Below are positions 1 through 5,987 of a stretch of DNA of 6,761 bases, piece after piece; within the stretch, counting starts at the first letter, position 1, and each line of letters opens with the position of its first letter. The DNA comes from Micrococcales bacterium (GTDB lineage Bacteria > Actinomycetota > Actinomycetes > Actinomycetales > Dermatophilaceae), in NCBI GenBank assembly GCA_030452775.1, contig JAKDLQ010000122.1, positions 1 through 6,761 of the forward strand, read 5' to 3'. The notes under the pieces were generated by a model, which was not told where the DNA came from, did no database searches, and saw only the letters and a program-made list of their open reading frames with translations. The position numbers were made by a program, and so were the translations under genes.

Positions 1-998
1 CCGACGAGGCGGGCCGCCTTGAGCTCGGTCTCGGCCCACTCCCCGGCCGGGTCCGAGCGCCACGTGATCCCCGCCCCGGTCCCGAAGCGGAGCCACCGAT
101 CGCCGTCATTGTCCCTCTCTGCCCAGAATGTCCGGATCCCCACCGCGAGCTGCGCCTCCCCGCGGTCGGCATCGACCCAGCCGATGGCGCCACAGTAGGG
201 CCCGCGGGCGGTCGGCTCCAGATCGTGGATCGCCCTGAGCGCACTCGACTTCGGGGCCCCGGACACCGACCCCGGCGGGTAGGCGGCATCGAAGATCTCG
301 GCCCACGACACCACGGGCCGAAGCAGCCCGCTGACCGTGGAGACGAGATGGACGAGACCCGGGTGCGACTCGAGCACGCACAGGCTGTCCACGCTCACAG
401 TGCCCGGTTCGCACACGGCGGAGAGGTCGTTGCGCATGAGGTCGACGATCATGACGTTCTCCGCGTGGTCCTTGGGCAGCAACTCTTCCGCGGTCGGCGC
501 CGTCCCCTTGATCGGGCGGGTGACGATCCGCCCCTCCCTCGTCGCCAGGTAGAGCTCGGGAGATGCACTGACGACATCGAGCCCCGCCGCCGCACAGCGG
601 ATGCGTGCCGCATGGGGTGCCGGGTTGCCGGATCGCACCAGGTGGTCGAGACCGTCGAGGTCGGCGTCGTCGTCCAACGCATGGCGAAGGACCCGGCATA
701 CGTTCACCTGGTAGACGGTTCCGGCCGCGATAAGCTCCCGCACCCGTTCGACGGCCTTGACGTATGCCGCTGCGCCCAGGGAGGTATGCCAGTGCCCGTC
801 CAGCGGCGCCCACGACACGGCGCCGGTCTCGGGCGTACCCGCCCGTACGTCTGCGAACCGCACCGCGGTGACCTTCCCTTCGAAGGTCACGACGAGCGCC
901 CAGAACCCGGACTGCGAGATCGCCTCGAGCGCGTCCCTACCGCGCCGGACCTCGATGACGTCGCGCGCATGCCGGTCGAGGAAGCGGGCATGGTCCAC
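1..998 (-). CDS. pabB: Aminodeoxychorismate synthase component I (PabB), partial at the left edge
   Basis: Chorismate-binding enzyme that, with a glutamine amidotransferase partner (PabA), should convert chorismate to 4-amino-4-deoxychorismate for p-aminobenzoate and folate in the cytosol. The 332 residues in the window cover nearly the whole catalytic domain. Seen: PIKGT at 162-166, whose lysine is typical of PabB where anthranilate synthase has PIAGT; DLMRNDL at 186-192; PPGSVSGAPK at 241-250; GTGAGIT at 306-312; then an ETELKAARLV segment where the window ends. The start is GTG at 998-996: an in-frame TAG at 1010-1008 rules out a longer protein except for a CTG at 1004, and AGGA lies 7 bases upstream of the GTG. 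The N-terminal part is short, as in compact actinobacterial PabB proteins. Whether the gene ends just outside the window or continues into a fused PabC (lyase) domain cannot be seen. Anthranilate or isochorismate synthase is less likely because of the PIKGT motif. Confidence 0.88.
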   Translation of the reverse strand, partial: MDHARFLDRHARDVIEVRRGRDALEAISQSGFWALVVTFEGKVTAVRFADVRAGTPETGAVSWAPLDGHWHTSLGAAAYVKAVERVRELIAAGTVYQVNVCRVLRHALDDDADLDGLDHLVRSGNPAPHAARIRCAAAGLDVVSASPELYLATREGRIVTRPIKGTAPTAEELLPKDHAENVMIVDLMRNDLSAVCEPGTVSVDSLCVLESHPGLVHLVSTVSGLLRPVVSWAEIFDAAYPPGSVSGAPKSSALRAIHDLEPTARGPYCGAIGWVDADRGEAQLAVGIRTFWAERDNDGDRWLRFGTGAGITWRSDPAGEWAETELKAARLV

Positions 999-1005
999 GA
1001 CCAGA

Positions 1006-1009
1006 TCCT
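1006..1009 (-). promoter_or_regulatory. Ribosome binding site of pabB
   Basis: On the minus strand AGGA lies 7 bases before GTG 998. It overlaps the in-frame TAG (1010-1008) that closes the frame upstream. It decides the start of pabB in favour of GTG 998 over CTG 1004, which would sit almost on top of it. Confidence 0.6.
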
Positions 1010-1058
1010 AGGCCGTGACCGACGATCGGCGCCTTTGCCCGATCCATCCCGGCCCGGC

Positions 1059-1064
1059 AGGCTA
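1059..1064 (-). promoter_or_regulatory. Candidate -10 box for pabB
   Basis: On the minus strand the hexamer TAGCCT fits the actinobacterial -10 pattern TAnnnT. It would start transcription near 1052 and give a leader of about 54 bases before GTG 998. No convincing -35 is visible; one would have to lie inside the first codons of the divergent gene. It shares its TA step with the plus-strand candidate -10. This is inferred from pattern only. Confidence 0.35.
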
Positions 1065-1068
1065 CCGT
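1063..1068 (+). promoter_or_regulatory. Candidate -10 box giving a leaderless mRNA
   Basis: TACCGT fits the TAnnnT pattern and ends 6 bases before ATG 1075, so transcription would begin at or next to the A of the start codon. The bases just before the ATG (ccgtccctcc) are pyrimidine-rich and hold no Shine-Dalgarno sequence, which agrees with leaderless translation, common in Actinomycetota. A TTGCCC at 1035-1040 is 22 bases upstream, too far for a good -35. Confidence 0.45.
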
Positions 1069-1074
1069 CCCTCC

Positions 1075-2922
1075 ATGACGAGAAGCCTCGGTTCCGGCGA
1101 GGACGGTGCGGCGCCCTATCCGGCGGCGGAGCAGATGGCCCTGCTGCGTCGCTTCGAGCCGGTCATCCGCTATGTGCGCGGCGAGCTGTTCTTCCCCATG
1201 TCGGTGGACGACTACATCGCCGAGTCGCGCCTCGTGGCCGGGACCGGCGACGATCTCGAGGTGCTCGCCGAGCGGGGCAGCCTCACCCGGGATCTGCTGG
1301 CGCAGCTGGGTCGTTCGCATGCGAGCCGTAACCTGTCCCTCGAACATGTGGATGCGCCCCTTGACCGGGCTGCCTACCGCCGGTGGCGACGCCGTCCCGA
1401 TCGGGAGAAATTCAAACCCTCGAGCCGTTTCGCGGCCGTCGGACTGCTCTCACGGCTCATCGACATCGTCATGCGACTCACGCTCATCCTGCGCGGGAGT
1501 GTGCCGGGAGGCTTCGTGGCGGCTGCGCAGCAGGCCTGTGCCCGCGGTCCGCACCACGACGAGGCCCATTACTACGGCCACGTGTCGACGGACGGAGGCT
1601 ACACGATCCTCCAGTACTGGTACTTCTACGCGATGAACGACTTCCGCACGACGTTCGGCGGCGTCAACGACCACGAGGGAGACTGGGAGCAGGTGACGAT
1701 CTACCTCGTCCCCGACGAGCCTCCTGGGATGGACGCGGTCGCCGACCCTGCGGCTGTGGCCGGGCACGTGGCTGCCCGCAGCCTACGGCCGGCCTGGGTC
1801 GCCTACTCGTCGCACGACGAGGTCGGAGCGGATCTGCGCCGACGGTGGGATGACCCCGACCTCACCCGCGTGGGAGACCATCCGGTGGTCTTCGCCGGCG
1901 GAGGATCGCATGCGGGGGCGTACCTGCAGGGCGAGTACCTCATCAGCCACGCATTGCCCTTGCCCGGGTGGCTTGTCCGCATCTTGCTGATCTTCTTCAG
2001 CGACGACGGGCGAGGCCTGCTCAACATCCCCTACATCGACTACAAGCGCGGTGACGGGATGACGATCGGCGAGGGCGGCGACTGTCCCTGGACACCAGAG
2101 CTCATCGACGAGGCGACGCCTTGGGTCACCGACTACGCGGGTCTCTGGGGTCTCGACACGGCGGACCCCTTCGGCGGCGAGCGAGCACCGGCTGGCCCGC
2201 GATTCAACCGCAACCGGTCAGTGCGCGAGTCGTGGAGCCAGCCGCTCGCGTGGGCCGATCTGGACCTCGTGGCGCCGACCGCGGACGAGGCGCACGCCCG
2301 GATCGTCGACATCCGTGACCGGCTCGTCGCACAGGTCGCCGAGTCCGAGCACGCCCTCGTCGAGCGGCGGGACGTGCTGCGCGGCGCACACGCGGCAGAG
2401 CAGGCGCTCGGAGTGCCGAGCACTCAGCCACGGGAGCACGTGAGGGATATAGCCGCCGAGGTCGCCCTCCTGCGACAGCAGCTCGCCGAGGCCAAGGCCT
2501 TGCTCGAGGGGACCGAGCTCGCCCTGACGGCGCCTCTTGCGCCCGAGCCGCCGCACGCTCATCTGCGGCACCGGAGCCTGCCGATGGGCCGGGAGCAGCT
2601 CGCTCAGAGCCGCCTGCTTCGGGTGTGGACGGCAGGATCCGCGTCGCTCGTCCTGCTCGTCCTCGGTGTCCTCATGCTGAAGGGGTTGGCATCGGCCTCG
2701 GCGATCCTCTGGCTCGCCGTAGCGATGATCGTCATCGAGTCGGTGCTGCGCCGCCGAGTCGTCCCCCTGCTCATCGGCGCCGTCATCCTCGTCGTGGCGA
2801 TCTTCGGGCTCTGGGGGATCGTCTCACTGGTTCTCGGCCATCTCGAGCAGGGTTTCGGCGCCCTGCTCGTCATCGGTGCGATCTACATGGCCTTCTCGAC
2901 GCTGCGCGAGGCCACCCGCTGA
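1075..2922 (+). CDS. Vps62-like (DUF946-like) domain protein with coiled coil and four C-terminal membrane helices
   Basis: A 615-residue protein of unknown biochemical role. Seen in order: an N-terminal segment with FFPMSVDDYI at 39-48; an amphipathic hydrophobic helix about 121-140; a central domain about 160-390 with LQYWYFY (to 185), NDHEGDWEQ from 198, AYSSHDE at 243-249 and GDHPVVF...GGGSHAGAY at 267-283; a helical, charged, probably coiled-coil stretch about 405-488 with a break near 448; and four hydrophobic helices near 519-535, 538-557, 562-587 and 593-610. The HEGDWE and HP-V-GSHA blocks are what I know from the Vps62/DUF946 family of fungi, plants and bacteria, whose activity is not established. 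The RRR loop at 559-561 and basic residues before the first helix suggest, by the positive-inside rule, that the Vps62-like domain and the C-terminus are cytosolic. There is no signal peptide. I chose ATG 1075 over GTG 1015 because the extra 20 residues look non-coding (Cys, Pro and Gly rich) and a -10 box lies just before the ATG. It is transcribed alone, away from pabB. Confidence 0.8.
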   Translation: MTRSLGSGEDGAAPYPAAEQMALLRRFEPVIRYVRGELFFPMSVDDYIAESRLVAGTGDDLEVLAERGSLTRDLLAQLGRSHASRNLSLEHVDAPLDRAAYRRWRRRPDREKFKPSSRFAAVGLLSRLIDIVMRLTLILRGSVPGGFVAAAQQACARGPHHDEAHYYGHVSTDGGYTILQYWYFYAMNDFRTTFGGVNDHEGDWEQVTIYLVPDEPPGMDAVADPAAVAGHVAARSLRPAWVAYSSHDEVGADLRRRWDDPDLTRVGDHPVVFAGGGSHAGAYLQGEYLISHALPLPGWLVRILLIFFSDDGRGLLNIPYIDYKRGDGMTIGEGGDCPWTPELIDEATPWVTDYAGLWGLDTADPFGGERAPAGPRFNRNRSVRESWSQPLAWADLDLVAPTADEAHARIVDIRDRLVAQVAESEHALVERRDVLRGAHAAEQALGVPSTQPREHVRDIAAEVALLRQQLAEAKALLEGTELALTAPLAPEPPHAHLRHRSLPMGREQLAQSRLLRVWTAGSASLVLLVLGVLMLKGLASASAILWLAVAMIVIESVLRRRVVPLLIGAVILVVAIFGLWGIVSLVLGHLEQGFGALLVIGAIYMAFSTLREATR

Positions 2923-2975
2923 GTGCACCCTCTCACCGCGAGGCATGCGATCGGTGGCAGCGCGACGCGGTGGCC

Positions 2976-2998
2976 GGTGGGGCACACCCGCCTTGTTC
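2976..2998 (+). terminator. Candidate terminator after the Vps62-like gene
   Basis: GGTGGG (2976-2981), a 5-base loop, and CCCGCC (2987-2992) form a 6-base-pair stem with one G-T pair, followed by TTGTTC. It lies 53 bases after the stop codon. The stem is short and the T tract imperfect, so this is tentative. Confidence 0.35.
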
Positions 2999-3002
2999 AG
3001 GA

Positions 3003-3017
3003 CGTGCGCGGCGCACG
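3003..3017. repeat. Palindrome in the convergent gap
   Basis: CGTGCGC and GCGCACG flank a single central base, giving a perfect 7+1+7 inverted repeat. As RNA it would fold as a 5-base-pair stem with a 5-base loop from either strand. It sits midway between two convergent genes, so a bidirectional terminator is possible; a protein-binding site is the alternative. Confidence 0.4.
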
Positions 3018-3034
3018 AGGTCGGTGCGGGTCCT

Positions 3035-3053
3035 GTCGCGTGTGTGACGCGGC
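3035..3053 (-). terminator. Candidate terminator after the ABC permease
   Basis: Bases 3035-3041 pair with 3047-3053 (core CGCGT/ACGCG plus one wobble and one G-C pair) around a 5-base loop. The hairpin begins 3 bases after the permease stop codon. No T tract follows on the minus strand, which is common for actinobacterial terminators but makes the call weaker. Confidence 0.35.
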
Positions 3054-3055
3054 TG

Positions 3056-3907
3056 TCAAGCGGTGAGGTTTCGGTACCTGCGGGTGCACAGCAGCCCGAA
3101 CACGACCCCGATGCCGATGGTCCAGGCCAACGACTGCAGCACGAGCGATGCGGTCCCTGACCCGCCGAGCAGCAGGTCGCGTTGTTCCGGCGTCGCGGTG
3201 TCGCCGAGGATCAGCGACCGCGCGGCGTTGATGACCACGCTCACCGGCTGGTGGGTGGCGAAGCCCTGGAGCCAGCTCGGCATCGTTTCGACCGGGACGA
3301 AGGCTGAGGATGCGAAGGTCAGCGGGAAGATGATGGGGAAGGTGGCCGCGTTGACCGCCTCGGGGCTACGCACCGACAGGCCGACCAACGCGTAGCCGAG
3401 GCTGACCGCCAAGGCGAACAACAACAGCAGCAGCCCGGCGAGCACCAGGCCAGGAACGTTCGCAGGGCGGAAGCCGACCGCGAAGCCGGTGGCCAACAGG
3501 ATGATCAGCCCGAGGGCGTTGTTCAGGGTGTCGGCCGCGACGCGACCACCGAAGACGGCACTACGGGCCATCGGCAGTGACCGCAGCCGGTTGATGAAGC
3601 CCTTCTGCAGGTCGTCAGCGAGTGCGAAGCCCGTGACGCCCGCGCTGAACAGCACGGTCTGCACGGCGATCCCCGGGATCAGGAAGTTGACGTAGTTCAG
3701 GCCCTGGAGTCCGCCGATCGCGCCGCCGAACACGTAGCGGAAGAGCAGGGTGAACATGATCGGAGAGACCAGGTTGAACATGATCTGTTCGGGTTGGCGC
3801 ATGAGGCGGCGAAGGTTGCGCCCAGCCATCGCAGCGGTATCGCGGATGGCCCAACCCAGGCGTCCGTTCGTCCCGGCCGAGGAGATGCCGGTGGAGGTGG
3901 TCGTCAC
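3056..3907 (-). CDS. ABC-2 type transporter permease, DrrB family
   Basis: Membrane subunit of an ABC exporter, 283 residues, the usual length for DrrB-type permeases. After a polar N-terminus of about 35 residues there are six hydrophobic helices near 41-61, 72-93, 128-146, 152-177, 185-204 and 254-273. The segment DLQKGFINRLRSLPMARSAV (99-118), between helices 2 and 3, is the DrrB-type motif in which a short amphipathic loop meets the ATPase, and NAATFPIIFPLTFASSAFVP (186-205) is the conserved ABC-2 signature region. The start is GTG 3907-3905, which overlaps the TGA of the upstream ATPase as GTGA, and AGGAG lies 6 bases before it, so translation is probably coupled. Together with the ATPase it should form a two-plus-two exporter in the cytoplasmic membrane. 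The substrate cannot be read from the sequence; known relatives export daunorubicin or cell-envelope lipids. Confidence 0.92.
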   Translation of the reverse strand: MTTTSTGISSAGTNGRLGWAIRDTAAMAGRNLRRLMRQPEQIMFNLVSPIMFTLLFRYVFGGAIGGLQGLNYVNFLIPGIAVQTVLFSAGVTGFALADDLQKGFINRLRSLPMARSAVFGGRVAADTLNNALGLIILLATGFAVGFRPANVPGLVLAGLLLLLFALAVSLGYALVGLSVRSPEAVNAATFPIIFPLTFASSAFVPVETMPSWLQGFATHQPVSVVINAARSLILGDTATPEQRDLLLGGSGTASLVLQSLAWTIGIGVVFGLLCTRRYRNLTA

Positions 3908-4872
3908 CCGGTGCTCCTGATCTGCTCGTCCTCGGCGAAACGATCGGTCAAGGCGAGGAAGACGTCGTCCAGGCTCGGCTCGCGCAGTTGCAGGCCCCTC
4001 GGGGAGAGGTTCTGCGCGTCCAGGCGCCGCACCACCTCGGCGAGCACGGCGGTGCCGTTGCTGGCCGGCACGCGCACCAGGGTGCCCTGGCTGCTGACCC
4101 GGCCGTCGCCGGCGTCAGTCAACAGCTCGGCGACCCGGCGTGCCTGCGACTGCTCGTCCAGGCGTACTTCGACGAGCGTGCCGCCCATCCGGCTCTTGAG
4201 CTCGCTCGGGCTACCCTCAGCGATCACCTGACCGCCGTCCACTACCGAGATCCGGTCGGCCAGCCGGTCGGCCTCTTCGAGGTACTGCGTGGTCAGCAGC
4301 ACGGTAGTGCCCTGCGTGACGAGGTCCTCGATGACCTTCCACAGATCGATGCGGCTGCGCGGATCGAGCCCGGTCGTCGGCTCATCGAGGAACAGCACCG
4401 ATGGCCTCGCCACCAGCGCGGCCGCGAGGTCGAGTCGTCGACGCATGCCGCCGGAGTAGGTCTTGGCGAAACGCCTACCGGCCTCGGCGAGCCCGAACTG
4501 TTCGAGAAGCTCGGCGGCGCGCGACCTGCATTGAGCGGTGGGCAGGTGGTTGAGCCGCCCCACCAGGGTGAGGTTCTCGATTCCGGTGAGGCTCTCATCC
4601 ACGGCGGGGTACTGCCCGGCGAGGCCGATACGGCGACGGACCGCGCCTGGATGGCGAAGCACGTCGATGCCGGCCACCTCGGCGTGTCCCGAGTCCGCAC
4701 GCAGCAGCGTCGTGAGGACGTTGACGGCCGTGGTCTTGCCGGCGCCGTTCGGGCCCAGCAGCCCCAGTACGGTGCCGGCCTGGACCTCCAGCGATACACG
4801 GTCCAGCGCCCGCACGTCGCCGAAGGACTTCACCAGATCGGTCGCGATCACCGCAGGAGCGTTGGTAGCCAT
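3904..4872 (-). CDS. ABC transporter ATP-binding protein, DrrA family
   Basis: Cytosolic ATPase that powers the adjacent permease, 322 residues, the normal DrrA length. Seen: Walker A GPNGAGKTT at 40-48; Q-loop glutamine 87 (AGQYPAVDE); signature YSGGMRRR at 139-146; Walker B VLFLDEP at 159-165 with catalytic Glu164; D-loop GLDP at 168-171; and LTTQYLEEAD at 193-202, where Gln196 replaces the usual switch histidine, as I recall for DrrA itself. The C-terminal extension ends in REPSLDDVFLALTDR (298-312), the DrrA-type tail motif. ATG 4872 is preferred: GGAAAG lies 8 bases upstream, whereas a GTG two codons earlier is only 2 bases from it. The open frame continues much further upstream, but that part lies antisense-free in another frame of the ligD gene and is not this protein. 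It overlaps the permease gene by 4 bases. Confidence 0.93.
   Translation of the reverse strand: MATNAPAVIATDLVKSFGDVRALDRVSLEVQAGTVLGLLGPNGAGKTTAVNVLTTLLRADSGHAEVAGIDVLRHPGAVRRRIGLAGQYPAVDESLTGIENLTLVGRLNHLPTAQCRSRAAELLEQFGLAEAGRRFAKTYSGGMRRRLDLAAALVARPSVLFLDEPTTGLDPRSRIDLWKVIEDLVTQGTTVLLTTQYLEEADRLADRISVVDGGQVIAEGSPSELKSRMGGTLVEVRLDEQSQARRVAELLTDAGDGRVSSQGTLVRVPASNGTAVLAEVVRRLDAQNLSPRGLQLREPSLDDVFLALTDRFAEDEQIRSTG
3914..3918 (-). promoter_or_regulatory. Ribosome binding site of the ABC permease, inside the ATPase gene
   Basis: AGGAG on the minus strand, 6 bases before GTG 3907. It lies within the last codons of the ATPase gene and supports the GTG start and translational coupling through the GTGA overlap. 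Confidence 0.7.
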
Positions 4873-4880
4873 GGTCACGT

Positions 4881-4886
4881 CTTTCC
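4881..4886 (-). promoter_or_regulatory. Ribosome binding site of the ABC ATPase
   Basis: GGAAAG on the minus strand, 8 bases before ATG 4872. Its spacing favours this ATG over the in-frame GTG at 4878. Confidence 0.55.
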
Positions 4887-4915
4887 GTTCCTGCTCATGT
4901 CTGCATCGGGCAGTG

Positions 4916-4921
4916 ACTCTA
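4916..4921 (-). promoter_or_regulatory. Candidate -10 box for the ABC exporter operon
   Basis: TAGAGT on the minus strand fits TAnnnT and would start transcription near 4909, giving a leader of about 37 bases that contains the GGAAAG ribosome site. I see no good -35 at the expected distance. It sits in the 131-base gap between the LigD-type gene and the exporter, downstream of a hairpin, which suits an independent transcript. Confidence 0.35.
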
Positions 4922-4967
4922 CTCGGGCGGGTCCTGCTGACGACGACTCGTGGAGCCGGCGGCATAC

Positions 4968-4986
4968 GGCCGGGTCGATCCCGGCC
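4968..4986 (-). terminator. Candidate terminator after the LigD-type gene
   Basis: GGCCGGG (4968-4974) and CCCGGCC (4980-4986) form a perfect 7-base-pair all-GC stem with a TCGAT loop. It begins 17 bases after the LigD stop codon on the minus strand. No T tract follows, as in many actinobacterial intrinsic terminators. It would separate the crotonase-LigD unit from the exporter operon. Confidence 0.5.
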
Positions 4987-5003
4987 TGCCAGCGGCATCC
5001 GTC

Positions 5004-5978
5004 CTAGTCCCGATCGGGCTCCGGGGGCGTCTCGCCACCATCTCGCTCGTCGCGCTCTGCCCATTCGAGGAGCGGCCGGATGTCGAAGACGGCCTCGTCG
5101 ATCCCGGCGTGCAGGTCGCCGAGCGTGGCGAAGCGGTCCGGCATCGTGGCGATGGTCAGGTCCTGCGGCGCGACGTCGGCGACCTCGTCCCAGGTGATCG
5201 GCGCCGAGACGGTGCCCCGCGGGGTGCCGCGAACGCTGTAGGCGGCCGCGATGGTGTGGTCTCGGGCGTTCTGGTTGTAGTCGACGAACAGGTCCTGAGG
5301 CGCGCGATCCCGGCGCCACCACGTCGTCGTCACGTCGTCCGGTAGGCGTCGCTCGACCTCGCGGGCGAAGGCGAGCGCGGCGCGGCGCACGTCCGTGAAG
5401 CCCCACTCGGGCGCGATCCGGACGTAGACATGCAACCCCGACCCTCCCGATGTCTTCGGCCAGCCGATCGCGCCGAGCTCGTCGAGGATCTCGTGGGTCG
5501 TCTCGGCTCCTCGGCGGACTCGATCGAAGGGACACTCGGGCATCGGGTCGAGGTCGATCCGCCACTCGTCCGGCTTCTCGGTGTCGGCACGACGCGAGTT
5601 CCAGGGATGGAACTCCACCGTGCTCATCTGGACCGCCCAGATGACGTCGGCGAGCTCGGTGACGCACAGCTCGTCGGCGTGCAGGCCATAGCGTGGGAAG
5701 TGCAGGCGCACGGTCTCGACCCAGGGCGGGGCGCCGGCCGGGAGCCGCTTCTGGTGGACCTTGGGGCCATCGACCCCCTTGGGGAAGCGATGGAGCATGC
5801 AGGGCCGCTCGCGCAGGGCCGTGACGATGCCCGGTCCGACCGACTCGTAGTAGCGGGCGAGGTCGAGCTTGGTCTCGCCGCGCTCGGAGAAGTAGACCCG
5901 GTCGGGACTGGACAGGCGGATCGTCCGGTCGCCGACCTCGAGTTCGACGGCCGGGGTCTTGGCGGAGGCGGAGGGCAT
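5004..5978 (-). CDS. ligD: Stand-alone LigD-type polymerase/primase domain protein
   Basis: A 324-residue protein that consists of only the archaeo-eukaryotic primase-like polymerase domain of LigD, which fills gaps and adds nucleotides, often ribonucleotides, at DNA breaks. Seen: SSPDRVYF near 23-30; MLHRFPKGVDG at 61-71; VEFHPWNSR at 121-129; the metal-binding pair in IDLDP (Asp142 and Asp144); TSGGSGLHVYV at 176-186; and FVDYNQNAR with the third acidic residue Asp233. All catalytic acids of the family are present, so it should be active. The ligase and phosphoesterase domains of full LigD are absent and the protein ends in a short acidic, proline-containing tail (about 308-324). No Ku gene is in the window. 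Actinobacteria often carry such separate polymerase-domain proteins, working with a ligase encoded elsewhere or in other repair. It starts 9 bases after the crotonase stop, with only a weak AGG before it, so it is probably co-transcribed and translated by coupling. Confidence 0.9.
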   Translation of the reverse strand: MPSASAKTPAVELEVGDRTIRLSSPDRVYFSERGETKLDLARYYESVGPGIVTALRERPCMLHRFPKGVDGPKVHQKRLPAGAPPWVETVRLHFPRYGLHADELCVTELADVIWAVQMSTVEFHPWNSRRADTEKPDEWRIDLDPMPECPFDRVRRGAETTHEILDELGAIGWPKTSGGSGLHVYVRIAPEWGFTDVRRAALAFAREVERRLPDDVTTTWWRRDRAPQDLFVDYNQNARDHTIAAAYSVRGTPRGTVSAPITWDEVADVAPQDLTIATMPDRFATLGDLHAGIDEAVFDIRPLLEWAERDERDGGETPPEPDRD

Positions 5979-5987
5979 CCCGACAGC

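Noticed and set aside
106..813. A 235-codon minus-strand open frame inside pabB
   Set aside because: It is an alternate frame of pabB, very rich in Arg and Gly, with no recognisable motif.
1015..1074. GTG 1015 as start of the Vps62-like protein
   Set aside because: No ribosome site precedes it, the added residues look non-coding, and it would place the start upstream of the likely -10 box.
225..1331. A 368-codon plus-strand open frame across the pabB region
   Set aside because: It is in register with pabB codons on the opposite strand, its product is Arg/Pro/Gly-rich with no recognisable motif, and the minus-strand frame gives a full PabB domain.
4902..4914. CTGC-5-GCAG inverted repeat upstream of the exporter as a TetR-type operator
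   Set aside because: Only four base pairs per arm and no regulator gene nearby; expected by chance in such GC-rich sequence.
3988..5007. A 339-codon plus-strand open frame opposite the ABC ATPase
   Set aside because: It is the antisense shadow of a well-conserved ATPase gene, as expected at high GC; no family motif is seen.
4873..5667. Long N-terminal extension of the ABC ATPase frame
   Set aside because: The extension is arginine-rich low-quality sequence in another frame of the LigD-type gene; the ATPase has a clear ATG and ribosome site at 4872-4886.
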